Shown here: one piece after another, positions 35,904 to 44,143 of the stretch
Numbering within the stretch: position 1 is the stretch's first letter
Layout of the letters: every line of letters starts with the position of its first letter
NCBI GenBank assembly: GCA_030427585.1
Contig: JAUIBW010000016.1
Location: forward strand, 1-64,000
Direction of reading: 5' to 3'
DNA: 64,000 bases
From: Bacteroidia bacterium
GTDB taxonomy: Bacteria; Bacteroidota; Bacteroidia; Flavobacteriales; Flavobacteriaceae
The notes under the pieces: generated by a model
The model's input: only the letters and a program-made list of their open reading frames with translations
What the model was told of the DNA's origin: nothing
Databases searched by the model: none
Translations under genes and position numbers: made by a program

Positions 35904-37010
35904 ATGCGCAAACTTCTTTTTATTGTCTTCGTTTTTGGTTGCTGTTCTTCAATACAAGCTCAAAAATATTCAAAAGAAGTATTGGATTCGATGTACGTCA
36001 TCACCCAAAACACCCAACAAAAATTAGCAAAGCCAAAGCATATCAAAATCATGGCTGTTGGTGATATCATGATGGGAACCGATTTCCCTAATGACAGCTA
36101 TTTACCTCCCGAAGGCAAAGGCCCTTTTGATGATGTTAATGCCATACTTAACCAGGCAGACATACTTTTTGGTAATTTAGAAGGTACACTTACTAATGAA
36201 GGAGAGAATGCTAAACGTTGTTCTGACCCATCAAAATGTTATTCCTTTAGATCACCAGAATATTTTGGAAAATACCTCGAAGAAACTGGGTTTGATGTAA
36301 TGAGTATTGCTAATAATCACATTGGTGATTTTGGTGAAATCGGAATTAAAAACACTTCTAAAACTCTCGAAAAGCACAACATTGCTTATGCAGGAGTATT
36401 TGCTCAACCTTCTACAATTTTTGAAAGAGATGGCATTACGTATGGATTTTGTGCTTTTGCCCCTAACAAAGATTGCATAAAAATTCATAACTTAACCAAT
36501 GCTAAAAAAATCGTAACCGAACTTAAACAAAAGGTAGATATCGTGATTGTTTCTTTTCATGGAGGGGCAGAAGGCCTTAAATATACTCATGTTCCCAGAA
36601 AAACAGAACGTTTTTATGGTGAAGATCGCGGTGATGTTTATCGTTTTGCGCATACTATGATCGATGCTGGTGCAGATATCATTATAGGGCACGGCCCACA
36701 TGTATCAAGAGCTTTTGAAGTATATAAAAACAAATTTATAGCCTATAGCTTGGGCAACTTTTGCACCTACTCCCGATTTAATTTAAGTGGTATTAAAGGA
36801 TATGCTCCTATTGCCGAAATCGATATTGATACCGATGGTAATTTTATTAAAGGGAAACTGCACTCTGCCAAGCAAATAGATGAAGTATATCCATTTATAG
36901 ATGAGAAAAAAGGAGCATTACAGGAAATCAAATCACTAACAGCAGAGGATTTTCCTGAAAGTAAGCTCATTTTTGAAGATGACGGAAGTTTTACACAACA
37001 AAAAGAATAA
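35904..37010 (+). CDS. CapA family protein (metallophosphoesterase-like), exported
   Basis: After a signal peptide (about 1-19, ending IQAQ) comes a CapA/PgsA-type domain: MAVGDIMMGTDFP, LFGNLEGTLTNEG, MSIANNHIGDFGE and IVSFHGGAE, HGPHVSRAFE, IAYSLGNFCTY. In Gram-positive bacteria CapA acts in poly-gamma-glutamate export; in Bacteroidota its job is unknown, and no PGA synthesis genes are near. It lies 6 bases after the M23 gene, which points to a cell-envelope role. Confidence 0.9.
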   Translation: MRKLLFIVFVFGCCSSIQAQKYSKEVLDSMYVITQNTQQKLAKPKHIKIMAVGDIMMGTDFPNDSYLPPEGKGPFDDVNAILNQADILFGNLEGTLTNEGENAKRCSDPSKCYSFRSPEYFGKYLEETGFDVMSIANNHIGDFGEIGIKNTSKTLEKHNIAYAGVFAQPSTIFERDGITYGFCAFAPNKDCIKIHNLTNAKKIVTELKQKVDIVIVSFHGGAEGLKYTHVPRKTERFYGEDRGDVYRFAHTMIDAGADIIIGHGPHVSRAFEVYKNKFIAYSLGNFCTYSRFNLSGIKGYAPIAEIDIDTDGNFIKGKLHSAKQIDEVYPFIDEKKGALQEIKSLTAEDFPESKLIFEDDGSFTQQKE

Positions 37011-37012
37011 AT

Positions 37013-37342
37013 ATGTATGTAGACTTACCAAAAAAAATGTATTACAGTATCGGTGAAGTCGCTGATGCCTTTGATGTAAATACCTCATTAATTCGATTTT
37101 GGGAAAAAGAGTTTGATGTTATAAAACCTAAAAAGAATGCTAAAGGTAATCGAAAATTCACCCCTGAAGACATTAAAAATCTCGAGTTAATTTATCACCT
37201 GGTGAAAGAACGCGGATTTACTCTCGAAGGTGCTAAAATTCACCTTAAAGAGCAAAAACAAGAAGCCTTAGACAGTTTTGATATCATAAGAAAACTAGAA
37301 GCTATCAAAGGGCAATTGCTTAAAATCAAGGAACAATTATAA
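37013..37342 (+). CDS. MerR family transcriptional regulator
   Basis: The 109 residues contain a MerR winged helix (YSIGEVADAFDVNTSLIRFW, EKEFDVIKPKKNAKGNRKFT) and a short coiled coil; there is no effector domain or metal-binding cysteine. Such short MerR proteins next to M23 genes are common in Flavobacteria. It starts 2 bases after capA. Confidence 0.88.
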   Translation: MYVDLPKKMYYSIGEVADAFDVNTSLIRFWEKEFDVIKPKKNAKGNRKFTPEDIKNLELIYHLVKERGFTLEGAKIHLKEQKQEALDSFDIIRKLEAIKGQLLKIKEQL

Positions 37343-37367
37343 AAAATCATCTTATTATATTTAAGTT

Positions 37368-37970
37368 ATGAAAAAACTTTTAGTACCAGTACTAGTAATT
37401 GTAGGAATTATTGCAGTTCTGTATTTCTTTTTTGGAAGTCGTTATAACACTGCCGTTACACTGCAAGAAGATGCAAAAACAGCGTGGTCTAATGTGGAAA
37501 GTGCTTACCAAAGACGTAGTGATCTTATTGGCAACTTAGTTAAAACTGTTCAGGGAGCTGCAGATTTTGAACGTAATACTTTAAAAGAAGTAATCGAAGC
37601 TAGGGCCAAAGCAACTGCCATAAATATTGACCCCAGTAATATTACACCAGACCAAATAGCTCAGTTTCAACAGGCACAAGGAGGTCTAACCTCTGCCTTA
37701 TCAAAATTATTAGTTACTGTAGAACGGTATCCAGACCTAAAAGCAAATCAGAATTTTCTTAACCTGCAAACCCAACTAGAAGGAACTGAAAACAGAATTA
37801 ATGTAGAGCGCAACAGGTACAATGAAGCTGTAGGCGATTATACAAAATTCATGAGAAAATTCCCTAACAACATCGTTTTAAGCATTTTCGGGAGCCTAGA
37901 AGAAATGGCACGATTTGAAGCGGATAGAGGAGCAGAAAAAGCACCAGATGTCGATTTTAATTTTAAATAA
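37368..37970 (+). CDS. LemA family protein
   Basis: One N-terminal membrane helix (about 4-24) is followed by the LemA helical domain: YNTAVTLQEDAKTAWSNVES, YQRRSDLIGNLVKTVQG, and a VERYPDLKANQNFLNLQTQL block. The C-terminal helices face the periplasm. The function is unknown but the family is regularly coupled with TPM-domain proteins, as here. The stop overlaps the next ATG (TAATG). Confidence 0.92.
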   Translation: MKKLLVPVLVIVGIIAVLYFFFGSRYNTAVTLQEDAKTAWSNVESAYQRRSDLIGNLVKTVQGAADFERNTLKEVIEARAKATAINIDPSNITPDQIAQFQQAQGGLTSALSKLLVTVERYPDLKANQNFLNLQTQLEGTENRINVERNRYNEAVGDYTKFMRKFPNNIVLSIFGSLEEMARFEADRGAEKAPDVDFNFK

Positions 37971-38407
37971 TGTCTAAGGTAGAAGATTTTCTTACTCATG
38001 ACCAAGAGCAACACGTTGTTGCTGCAATTAGAGATGCTGAAAAAACAACATCTGGAGAAATTCGTGTGCATCTTGAAAAACATACTGAAATAGAAATTTT
38101 AGAAAGAGCTGCCGAGGTGTTTCATTGGTTAAAAATGGACAATACCATTCAACGCAACGGGGTACTTATTTATGTTGCTGTAGAAGACCGTAGTTTTGCT
38201 ATTTTTGGAGATAAAGGCATTAATGATGTCGTAGAAGATGATTTTTGGGAAAGTACAAAAGACGCTATACTAGAACAGTTTAAAAAAGGAGATTTCACTC
38301 AAGGGTTAATTGACGGGGTTCTTCTTGCCGGAGAGCAATTACAGAAATACTTCCCCTGGGATCATACCGATATTAATGAACTCTCTGACGAAATTTCTAA
38401 AGGATAA
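37970..38407 (+). CDS. TPM-domain protein, short form
   Basis: This 145-residue protein carries a TPM/Psb32-like domain (EQHVVAAIRDAEKTTSGEIR, NGVLIYVAVEDRSFAIFGDK) without signal peptide or membrane helix. Its start overlaps the end of the LemA gene, and its stop is directly followed by the next ATG, so the three genes form a translationally coupled set. The domain has been linked to assembly of membrane complexes in chloroplasts; the bacterial role is open. Confidence 0.88.
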   Translation: MSKVEDFLTHDQEQHVVAAIRDAEKTTSGEIRVHLEKHTEIEILERAAEVFHWLKMDNTIQRNGVLIYVAVEDRSFAIFGDKGINDVVEDDFWESTKDAILEQFKKGDFTQGLIDGVLLAGEQLQKYFPWDHTDINELSDEISKG

Positions 38408-39187
38408 ATGAATACTATCAAACCATTCATACTGCTCTTATTGTTTCTAGGAATACCCCTCCTATCTTTCAATACTACATGTGCGCAAAGAGAAATTCCG
38501 CCAAAACCTAAATTACAAACGGCCATTTATGACGAAGCTGATATGCTTACAGCTTCTGAGTCAAAACACCTTCAAGAAAAACTAATTCGATATTCTGACA
38601 CTACTTCAACACAAATCGTAGTAGCTACTATTAATACTCTGCAAGGTGAAAATATTGGTTTATACGCAGCAGAATGGGCTCACAAATGGGGAATTGGACA
38701 ACGTAAAGAAGATAATGGCGTTTTTATTCTGGTAGCCAAAAATGATAGGAAAATATGGATCGCCACAGGGTATGGTGTAGAAGAAAAACTCACAGATTTC
38801 ACCTCAAAAACTATTATTGATCAGATTATAACTCCAGAATTTAAAAGAGGTAATTTTTATGCTGGTTTAGACAAAGGTACTACTGCAATTTTTCAGGTAC
38901 TTGATGGTACTTTTAAAGGTTCGAGAAAAAACAAAAAAGAACTTCCTATAACAGAATTAATCATTTTGGGTATAGCTTTTATCATCATTATTAGCGCTTT
39001 TTCTAAAAGCAATCATAGAAATGGTGGAAAAGGAAATCGGGGAAATCGATCAGGAAGCAGTCTTCTGGATGCAATCATCCTAAGCAACATGGGGCGTGGA
39101 AGTTTTGGCGGAGGCTCCAGTGGTGGATTCGGCGGAGGTTTTGGTGGTGGCGGATTCGGCGGTGGTGGTGCCGGAGGAAGCTGGTAA
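38408..39187 (+). CDS. TPM-domain protein with signal peptide and Gly-rich tail (YgcG-like)
   Basis: A signal peptide (ending TTCAQ) is followed by a TPM domain (IYDEADMLTASESKHLQEKL, NGVFILVAKNDRKIWIATGY), a membrane helix at about 183-200 and a tail that is almost all glycine, serine and phenylalanine (GGGSSGGFGGGFGGGGFGGG). This is the standard YgcG architecture. It ends the operon; the next 270 bases hold no obvious terminator. Confidence 0.9.
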   Translation: MNTIKPFILLLLFLGIPLLSFNTTCAQREIPPKPKLQTAIYDEADMLTASESKHLQEKLIRYSDTTSTQIVVATINTLQGENIGLYAAEWAHKWGIGQRKEDNGVFILVAKNDRKIWIATGYGVEEKLTDFTSKTIIDQIITPEFKRGNFYAGLDKGTTAIFQVLDGTFKGSRKNKKELPITELIILGIAFIIIISAFSKSNHRNGGKGNRGNRSGSSLLDAIILSNMGRGSFGGGSSGGFGGGFGGGGFGGGGAGGSW

Positions 39188-39325
39188 CCACCCGTCTATT
39201 CTTATGTTATTTATACTAACTATCTTAACAAACAATCCTCTATACAAAATCAATTTTTAATGAAAGACATACAATAAAAATGTTAATTTATTGTCATTAT
39301 GTCAATAATAGTAAGTTATTTAATT

Positions 39326-39338
39326 GTCATTTTGACAC
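39326..39338. promoter_or_regulatory. TGTCA/TGACA inverted repeat
   Basis: TGTCATTTTGACA is a perfect 5-bp inverted repeat; two further TGTCA words lie at about 39292 and 39299. The cluster is about 120 bases upstream of a small reading frame and may be a protein-binding site. Confidence 0.3.
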
Positions 39339-39457
39339 CACTAGTCATACTGTTGATAATCAAGTATTAAACTGTTTTTTAGCAGGTTTGTCATATCATC
39401 TTTTGTTTTTGGAATAAAACTTGATTCATTACTGATGAAATGAATGTTTAAAATAGG

Positions 39458-39658
39458 ATGAATATGTCAGTAAGTTTTAAATTAGTAGCCAAAAAGAATA
39501 CGGGGAATGCTTTGGTGATAAATAAGGATATAAGAGTGACGACTACCTTAAAAGAGGTGACTATGGCATTTATTAAACGAATTAAAATTCATGATCGTTC
39601 GAATATCACATTAAGCCCTATGTTTCAATTCAGAAAAAAAGAACATCTAAACACCTAG
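39458..39658 (+). CDS. Small protein, possible HU-like remnant
   Basis: The 66 residues begin MNMSVSFKLVAKKNTGNALV, which resembles the start of Bacteroidota HU-family DNA-binding proteins, but the HU body is missing and the rest (TTTLKEVTMAFIKRIKIHDR and on) does not clearly match. A strong terminator follows at 39681, which supports a transcribed gene. The start may be the ATG at 39464. It could be a shortened HU gene or an unrelated short protein. Confidence 0.45.
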   Translation: MNMSVSFKLVAKKNTGNALVINKDIRVTTTLKEVTMAFIKRIKIHDRSNITLSPMFQFRKKEHLNT

Positions 39659-39680
39659 TGTATAGCTATAATTTATAAAG

Positions 39681-39720
39681 ATACTCTCTGGCACTTTTTG
39701 GTGCCAGAGAGTATTTTTTT
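39681..39720 (+). terminator. Strong intrinsic terminator
   Basis: ATACTCTCTGGCAC and GTGCCAGAGAGTAT form a perfect 14-bp stem with a 6-nt loop, followed by seven or more T residues. Confidence 0.92.
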
Positions 39721-39951
39721 GCCCAAAAAACGCCAAAACTCACCTAAGAAGCGATTTTTTTTGACCTTAGATGCCGTTTTTTTTGCTCTAGACGACCAAA
39801 AATAGTGCTCAAAAACACTAAAAAAAGCACATTTTTACATCAAAAATATCAAAAAAACGGAGCAAAAAAACACCCTTTTTTCTAGCTAAATTTTAACCCA
39901 AAAAATTATGATTTCGGTAAATTTTTGGCCTAAAATCCCCTGAAAAACATC

Positions 39952-39967
39952 TAGTGCAATTGCACTA
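39952..39967. repeat. 16-bp perfect palindrome
   Basis: TAGTGCAATTGCACTA reads the same on both strands; it may be an operator, but no gene starts nearby. Confidence 0.7.
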
Positions 39968-40063
39968 ATTTCTACACAAAGTATACTATGAACCCGTTTA
40001 GTACATAACAAAAATGACCATAAAATGACAACCGCATTAAAACCAGTAATCTAAAATTAATCT

Positions 40064-40096
40064 AGACCTCACAGGTTTTAAAAACCTGTGAGGTCT
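40064..40096. repeat. 33-bp perfect palindrome, CCTCACAGGTTTT type
   Basis: AGACCTCACAGGTTTT and AAAACCTGTGAGGTCT flank a single A. The inner 27 bases match the repeat at 13400-13426 except for the centre base. From memory this is a dispersed repeat of Flavobacteriaceae. Confidence 0.9.
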
Positions 40097-40445
40097 GGTC
40101 TTTACCCCTAGTATACAGGGGTTTTATAAAATATCTGGTGCACAAAAGGGAATAAAAGCACACAAAACCCTGCTCTGTATACCTTCCTGATTATCCTTGT
40201 AGAGCCTATTAATTTAAATAAATGATTTGGCAAAAATTTGATAATCAAAAGTGTAAAAGTAAAATGAGTTTTCAGTATCTAAAACCCTTTAATTGATTCA
40301 TCGGTGTACGGTTCTGAAAACCGGTCGATTTATAAGACTCTCCTGCCACTGTGACAGAAATACAATGGTTAGTAACATTCTCCATCTTTTTTTAGTAGTA
40401 TCGCTAATTCACCTTTTATAAAACCAAAGTGATAAAGGAAAAATT

Positions 40446-40464
40446 ATCGTTTTATTGAACTTTA
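40446..40464 (-). repeat. Array boundary motif, copy 1
   Basis: The plus strand reads ATCGTTTTATTGAACTTTA. It overlaps the stop codon of the 41-residue membrane protein gene and marks the left end of the array. Confidence 0.7.
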
Positions 40465-40577
40465 GTGTAAATTAAATATCCTGCAAATAAAAGTAGAATC
40501 AGAATTGCAAGTATTACTGATAACCTTTTATTGCTTTTAATCATCTCTGCAATTAAATCAAATAGCGTTTCAATCAT
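40452..40577 (-). CDS. Small single-pass membrane protein, 41 aa
   Basis: A complete reading frame from ATG at 40577 gives 41 residues: an amphipathic start (MIETLFDLIAEMIKSNKRL) and then one hydrophobic helix (SVILAILILLLFAGYLIY). It begins 3 bases after the stop codon of the gene upstream, whose product also has a membrane anchor, so both are probably translated from one message. No family is known to me. Its end falls in the boundary motif. Confidence 0.6.
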   Translation of the reverse strand: MIETLFDLIAEMIKSNKRLSVILAILILLLFAGYLIYTKVQ

Positions 40578-40580
40578 CGT

Positions 40581-41054
40581 TTATTTATAATTAGCTTTTT
40601 TCAATTTAGAATATTCTTTTCCGCCAAGTCCAACCTTAATTCGGTTCCATTCCTCCTTTAAAATTTCGTTAACTATTTTTCGAACATTTTCCATTTGCTC
40701 GTAAAACTGAAAATCTACTTCCCTATTTTCAACATCTATTAACTTATCAAGTTCTTCTTCTAATAGCTTTGTTTTTTGTTCCTGTGGATTTAACAGTAAA
40801 CGAATCTTTGATATCAAAAAGTAATACTTATAAAAAAAATCTTCTTCATCTTTAACATTTTTCTCTATTACAGTTGAACAAATTCCTAAAAGTTCTGAAA
40901 CGCAGTTACGTAAATCATTTATCCATTCTTGACGCTTGTTTGCAATATGAACAAGTCGATCTCTTTTAGAGTTTTTGTTATTGGAATTCCAAGTAACCCA
41001 AGCAAGAAAACCTGCAGATAATCCTAATATTAAATTGCCAATATCAAATGTCAA
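40581..41054 (-). CDS. Membrane-anchored helical protein, unknown, 157 aa
   Basis: One N-terminal membrane helix (about 4-21, GNLILGLSAGFLAWVTW) is followed by a soluble, charged helical domain (RDRLVHIANKRQEWINDLRN and on). The start codon is TTG at 41054, as no ATG is available. The layout is like small membrane-anchored phage or accessory proteins, but I recognise no family. It forms a two-gene unit with the 41-residue protein, bounded by motif copies 1 and 2. Confidence 0.6.
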   Translation of the reverse strand: MTFDIGNLILGLSAGFLAWVTWNSNNKNSKRDRLVHIANKRQEWINDLRNCVSELLGICSTVIEKNVKDEEDFFYKYYFLISKIRLLLNPQEQKTKLLEEELDKLIDVENREVDFQFYEQMENVRKIVNEILKEEWNRIKVGLGGKEYSKLKKANYK

Positions 41055-41070
41055 TTTATAGTCTATTTTA

Positions 41071-41089
41071 ATGGTTTGTTGGACTTTTC
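41071..41089 (-). repeat. Array boundary motif, copy 2 (most diverged)
   Basis: The plus strand reads ATGGTTTGTTGGACTTTTC, alignable with the other copies without gaps, but with several differences. It fills the 37-base junction between two genes. Confidence 0.5.
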
Positions 41090-41091
41090 TA

Positions 41092-42111
41092 TTAGTCGCC
41101 TTTACAATATCTGATTGACAAACACATTAAGCTTTCCCCTTGTACATATAAATTATTTTTAGTTAATACAATTTCTTCAATGAGTTCATTAATTACCTCT
41201 GTTGTTCCATCTTCATTAATAACTTCATATAAAAGCATTGGAGTATGAAAGCTAGTGTCAAGAGTTTCAAATGTAAGCTCTACATCGCATCCAGTCCTAA
41301 TGTCACCATTTATAGTAGGAGGAAGCCTAAGCCAAATATTCTTGATAGAATTCTTATTAATAGGGATTCCTAAGTTACAAGTTTCCCCTTGTATTTCAAA
41401 TTTTCTACTATTAATATTGAATACATCCTTTCTACAATTATTAAATAGTTTTGGTGCTAATTCTTTAAGAGCAATAGCGTCTCTTCCCAAATTTGCACTC
41501 TTTAATTTTTCATATAGATTATATAGTTCATTACCGAACCAATCTCCACCAGCCAACGAACAACTGTTTAGAGAAAAACAATAAGAGTTGTCTTTGTCAC
41601 AATTGTCGTAAATGCAATTAATTCTAGGAAATTTAGAACTTTTTGGATTATTTCGAACTGTACACAGTGTATCTGACGCAAAACAAGGTCTTATCAATTT
41701 CCAAACATTTTTAATCCACTTATTATCTTCTCCAGGGCGATACATTCCATCATATTCACAACCTAAGTCGTAATGATCATTAGGCCTCAAAGCAATTTGA
41801 TCTGAATTAATAAATGTACTACTTATTCGCCAACCTTGGTCCCAAACCTCTTTGTGATATTCTATTACAAAATGTACAATACTATCTTTAGAGTTATTTT
41901 TAATCCTTATCATTCTATCAGAAAATTTATTGTTTCCGCATTTGTCTGGATTAGAATAACTGTAAAGGCTTGCACATGTGGCAGCGGTTTGGCATGGTGG
42001 AGGTGGAGGATCATTTCGCCTTGATAAATCACCACAACAAAAAAGTAAAAACAATGCAAATGAAAACCATATACATTTGTTTAATTCCTTGATTAGATTG
42101 ATTGTATTCAT
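41092..42111 (-). CDS. Lipoprotein of unknown function, cysteine-rich, 339 aa
   Basis: A hydrophobic segment ends in LFLLFCCGD, a probable lipobox. The mature part starts with a proline run (NDPPPPPCQTAATC) and has more than a dozen cysteines, which suggests disulfides in the periplasm or on the surface. The C-terminal 120 residues look beta-rich (IWLRLPPTINGDIRTGCDVE). No family is recognised. The ATG at 42111 gives a rather long N-region; no better start is seen. It is a single-gene unit of the array. Confidence 0.6.
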   Translation of the reverse strand: MNTINLIKELNKCIWFSFALFLLFCCGDLSRRNDPPPPPCQTAATCASLYSYSNPDKCGNNKFSDRMIRIKNNSKDSIVHFVIEYHKEVWDQGWRISSTFINSDQIALRPNDHYDLGCEYDGMYRPGEDNKWIKNVWKLIRPCFASDTLCTVRNNPKSSKFPRINCIYDNCDKDNSYCFSLNSCSLAGGDWFGNELYNLYEKLKSANLGRDAIALKELAPKLFNNCRKDVFNINSRKFEIQGETCNLGIPINKNSIKNIWLRLPPTINGDIRTGCDVELTFETLDTSFHTPMLLYEVINEDGTTEVINELIEEIVLTKNNLYVQGESLMCLSIRYCKGD

Positions 42112-42198
42112 ATATCATTATTTTCTTATTCGGTTAAATTTTAAATAACAAAACTCTAAACATAACTTTTCCCTTGTATAAGATGGTTTTAATTTTTT

Positions 42199-42217
42199 AT
42201 CGCTTTATTGAACTCTA
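42199..42217 (-). repeat. Array boundary motif, copy 3
   Basis: The plus strand reads ATCGCTTTATTGAACTCTA; its last three bases are the stop codon of the gene ending at 42215. Confidence 0.7.
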
Positions 42218-42742
42218 AATGTTATTTTTAATATCTTCTGACTCGTCTTTTATATAAGGAACAGATATTGATGTTGCTTGAAATCTTGTGTTTTTTAAGA
42301 AAAAAAACTTCCTTCTTTTGCCTTCAATTAAAACTTCAATTCTATAAGCTTTTTCAGAGTGAACACTTGTGACATCAGAGAATTGAGTAGACTCCTCAGC
42401 GGCTATTTTGTATAATTCATTTTTACATTTAGGCTTCTTTTTATCGGTTCCTTTAAAAGTAAATGAATCAATTTTATTACTATTCGGAAGTTCATAAACT
42501 TCAGCTATTATATTTTCTAATCGAACGAGAGCAACAGGTCCATTGTTTAATTTTACATTAAGAATAAGATAGTCAGTCGTATCTGCTTTATGAGTTCTTA
42601 ATGTTTCCACTTCTATTCCCATAGAAGTAGTATCTAAAGTATTTCCCATTTGATATATAAAATAAAGTCCTGCAAAGCAAAAAGCAAAAATTTCAGCTAA
42701 ATTCTTAAGTGTCTCAATATTATATTTCTTTTTCTTAGTCAT
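42215..42742 (-). CDS. Membrane-anchored protein of unknown function, 175 aa
   Basis: A short basic start (MTKKKKYNIETLKN) and one membrane helix (about 15-31) are followed by a beta-rich outer domain (YLILNVKLNNGPVALVRLEN, KAYRIEVLIEGKRRKFFFLK). No family is recognised. It starts 3 bases after the four-helix membrane protein gene, so the two surely form one unit and may interact. Confidence 0.6.
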   Translation of the reverse strand: MTKKKKYNIETLKNLAEIFAFCFAGLYFIYQMGNTLDTTSMGIEVETLRTHKADTTDYLILNVKLNNGPVALVRLENIIAEVYELPNSNKIDSFTFKGTDKKKPKCKNELYKIAAEESTQFSDVTSVHSEKAYRIEVLIEGKRRKFFFLKNTRFQATSISVPYIKDESEDIKNNI

Positions 42743-42745
42743 AGT

Positions 42746-43444
42746 TTAGTTAAACAATATTTTTAATTTTTTATAAAAAACAGATCGCGACCTCAAAACA
42801 AGCCCTGTCAGAATTAGCCAGACAATTATAGTTCCTATGAATGTCCAATCAATAGGCATACTAGAATTGAATAGTTGAATATTGTCAAATGGATTGAATA
42901 TGTAACTTGCCAATAATAGAATCTGAATTAATGCAAGCATAAAAAATAATGAATTGTGAAAATTTGGCATCCACGAAAGTCTTTTTAAAATCCAAATCCA
43001 AATACCATAAGTTAGTTTTATTGGTAAAGGCATTTTTTTCAACCTCTCGGAATAGTTTCTTTGTTTTCTGTTGAAACTCCAAGCTAGATCATAAGATTTT
43101 GGAAATATATCTTCTGATTCGTTTTGATTATAAATTAATTTTGCCTGTTTTCTTATTCGGTTATTTACAAACTGGTCTCTCCTAAAACCATAAGCCATAT
43201 TTGAAAGAAGTACTAAACTTAATCCTAAAACGATTGTTGAGATAATTAGAGCAAGTGATAAAAGAAAAATCGATGGCTTAGAATCCGTATTCGGGATTTC
43301 TCCACCCATTGTATAAACATAACTATATCCAACAGCTACAGTTACAATTACAGAAAGTATCTGAAAGAATAATTTCTGATGGTGATTCTGATTTTGAGCA
43401 AACTGCTCGTGAAAAGATTTTATAAGTTCTTCTTTCAGTTCCAT
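42746..43444 (-). CDS. Membrane protein with four helices, unknown, 232 aa
   Basis: Hydrophobic segments lie at about 23-46, 60-85, 158-180 and 200-220, with a basic cytosolic loop of about 70 residues between the second and third (YGFRRDQFVNNRIRKQAKLI). The layout is of small membrane proteins found in accessory regions; no family is recognised. It is cotranscribed with the downstream membrane-anchored protein. Confidence 0.6.
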   Translation of the reverse strand: MELKEELIKSFHEQFAQNQNHHQKLFFQILSVIVTVAVGYSYVYTMGGEIPNTDSKPSIFLLSLALIISTIVLGLSLVLLSNMAYGFRRDQFVNNRIRKQAKLIYNQNESEDIFPKSYDLAWSFNRKQRNYSERLKKMPLPIKLTYGIWIWILKRLSWMPNFHNSLFFMLALIQILLLASYIFNPFDNIQLFNSSMPIDWTFIGTIIVWLILTGLVLRSRSVFYKKLKILFN

Positions 43445-43494
43445 TTTTCTTAAATGACATACAACATAGATGCTGCATAATTACTGGTAATCAT

Positions 43495-43513
43495 ATCGGT
43501 TTATTAAACTACG
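43495..43513 (-). repeat. Array boundary motif, copy 4
   Basis: The plus strand reads ATCGGTTTATTAAACTACG, 5 bases beyond the stop codon of the gene ending at 43519. Confidence 0.65.
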
Positions 43514-43518
43514 TATCT

Positions 43519-44058
43519 TTATAATCTTATAGGTATTCCAGCTGCTTTGAAAATATCATTTGTTACCTTTTTAGCTGTATCAACAGGATCATCAAATGTT
43601 TTTCGAAGATCATTGTTTTCTCCCCAACCAACAACTTTATATACTTCTCTTTTGACTTCATTAAAAATACTGTTGTCCCCACCAAGAGGTTTTCCTTCTA
43701 AAATTTTACGAACATCAATATGAGTAAAGTGTTTTGGTAAAACTTCTGACAGTCCATTAGTGTAATACACAATTGCTTTATCCGTTGCAACTTGAAGAAC
43801 AGCCTCATGTGCTTCATAACATTCATTTTGAATGTAATTAATAAAATCTAAAATGGCTTTCGCTTTTTCTGAACCTAAATCTTCAAGATACTTTACCCAA
43901 TTAAAGTCTTTCTTTAAACTAGTATCATAATGTTTTTCTGGATTAAGTTTTCTTTTTTTTAACTCTGCAATATTAAGTGCAGCACCTTCTATCAAGACAT
44001 CAAATCCTTTACTAATTTTTTCTACACCTCTATTTTTAGCTTCATCACATTTTCCCAT
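43519..44058 (-). CDS. Soluble protein of unknown function, 179 aa
   Basis: The protein has no signal peptide or membrane helix. It is largely helical, with EKISKGFDVLIEGAALNIAE, a central helix AKAILDFINYIQNECYEAHE and a C-terminal VDTAKKVTNDIFKAAGIPIR. I recognise no family. It is a single-gene unit of the array with a motif copy on either side. Confidence 0.55.
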   Translation of the reverse strand: MGKCDEAKNRGVEKISKGFDVLIEGAALNIAELKKRKLNPEKHYDTSLKKDFNWVKYLEDLGSEKAKAILDFINYIQNECYEAHEAVLQVATDKAIVYYTNGLSEVLPKHFTHIDVRKILEGKPLGGDNSIFNEVKREVYKVVGWGENNDLRKTFDDPVDTAKKVTNDIFKAAGIPIRL

Positions 44059-44071
44059 ATCTATTTAATTT

Positions 44072-44090
44072 AATGTTTTATTAAACTTTT
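44072..44090 (-). repeat. Array boundary motif, copy 5
   Basis: The plus strand reads AATGTTTTATTAAACTTTT, 14 bases upstream of the start codon at 44058. Confidence 0.65.
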
Positions 44091-44118
44091 ATAAAGGTAA
44101 ATTGGATATCAAATAATT

Positions 44119-44142
44119 AAAATACCCAGATGTGAGTATTTT
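44119..44142. terminator. Hairpin after the LuxR-type gene
   Basis: AAAATACCC and GAGTATTTT form a 9-bp stem (one G-T pair) with a 6-nt loop, directly after the stop codon at 44144. Confidence 0.5.
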
Positions 44143-44143
44143 T

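Larger units (their letters stand above)
39721..40451. other. Gene-poor stretch with A/T tracts and palindromes
   Basis: No gene is visible. From 39724 to about 39880 runs of 5-8 A or T recur every 10-30 bases, which would give curved DNA. TAGTGCAATTGCACTA at 39952-39967 is a perfect 16-bp palindrome. The 33-bp repeat at 40064-40096 and a small hairpin ACCCCT/AGGGGT at 40104-40122 follow. Confidence 0.5.
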
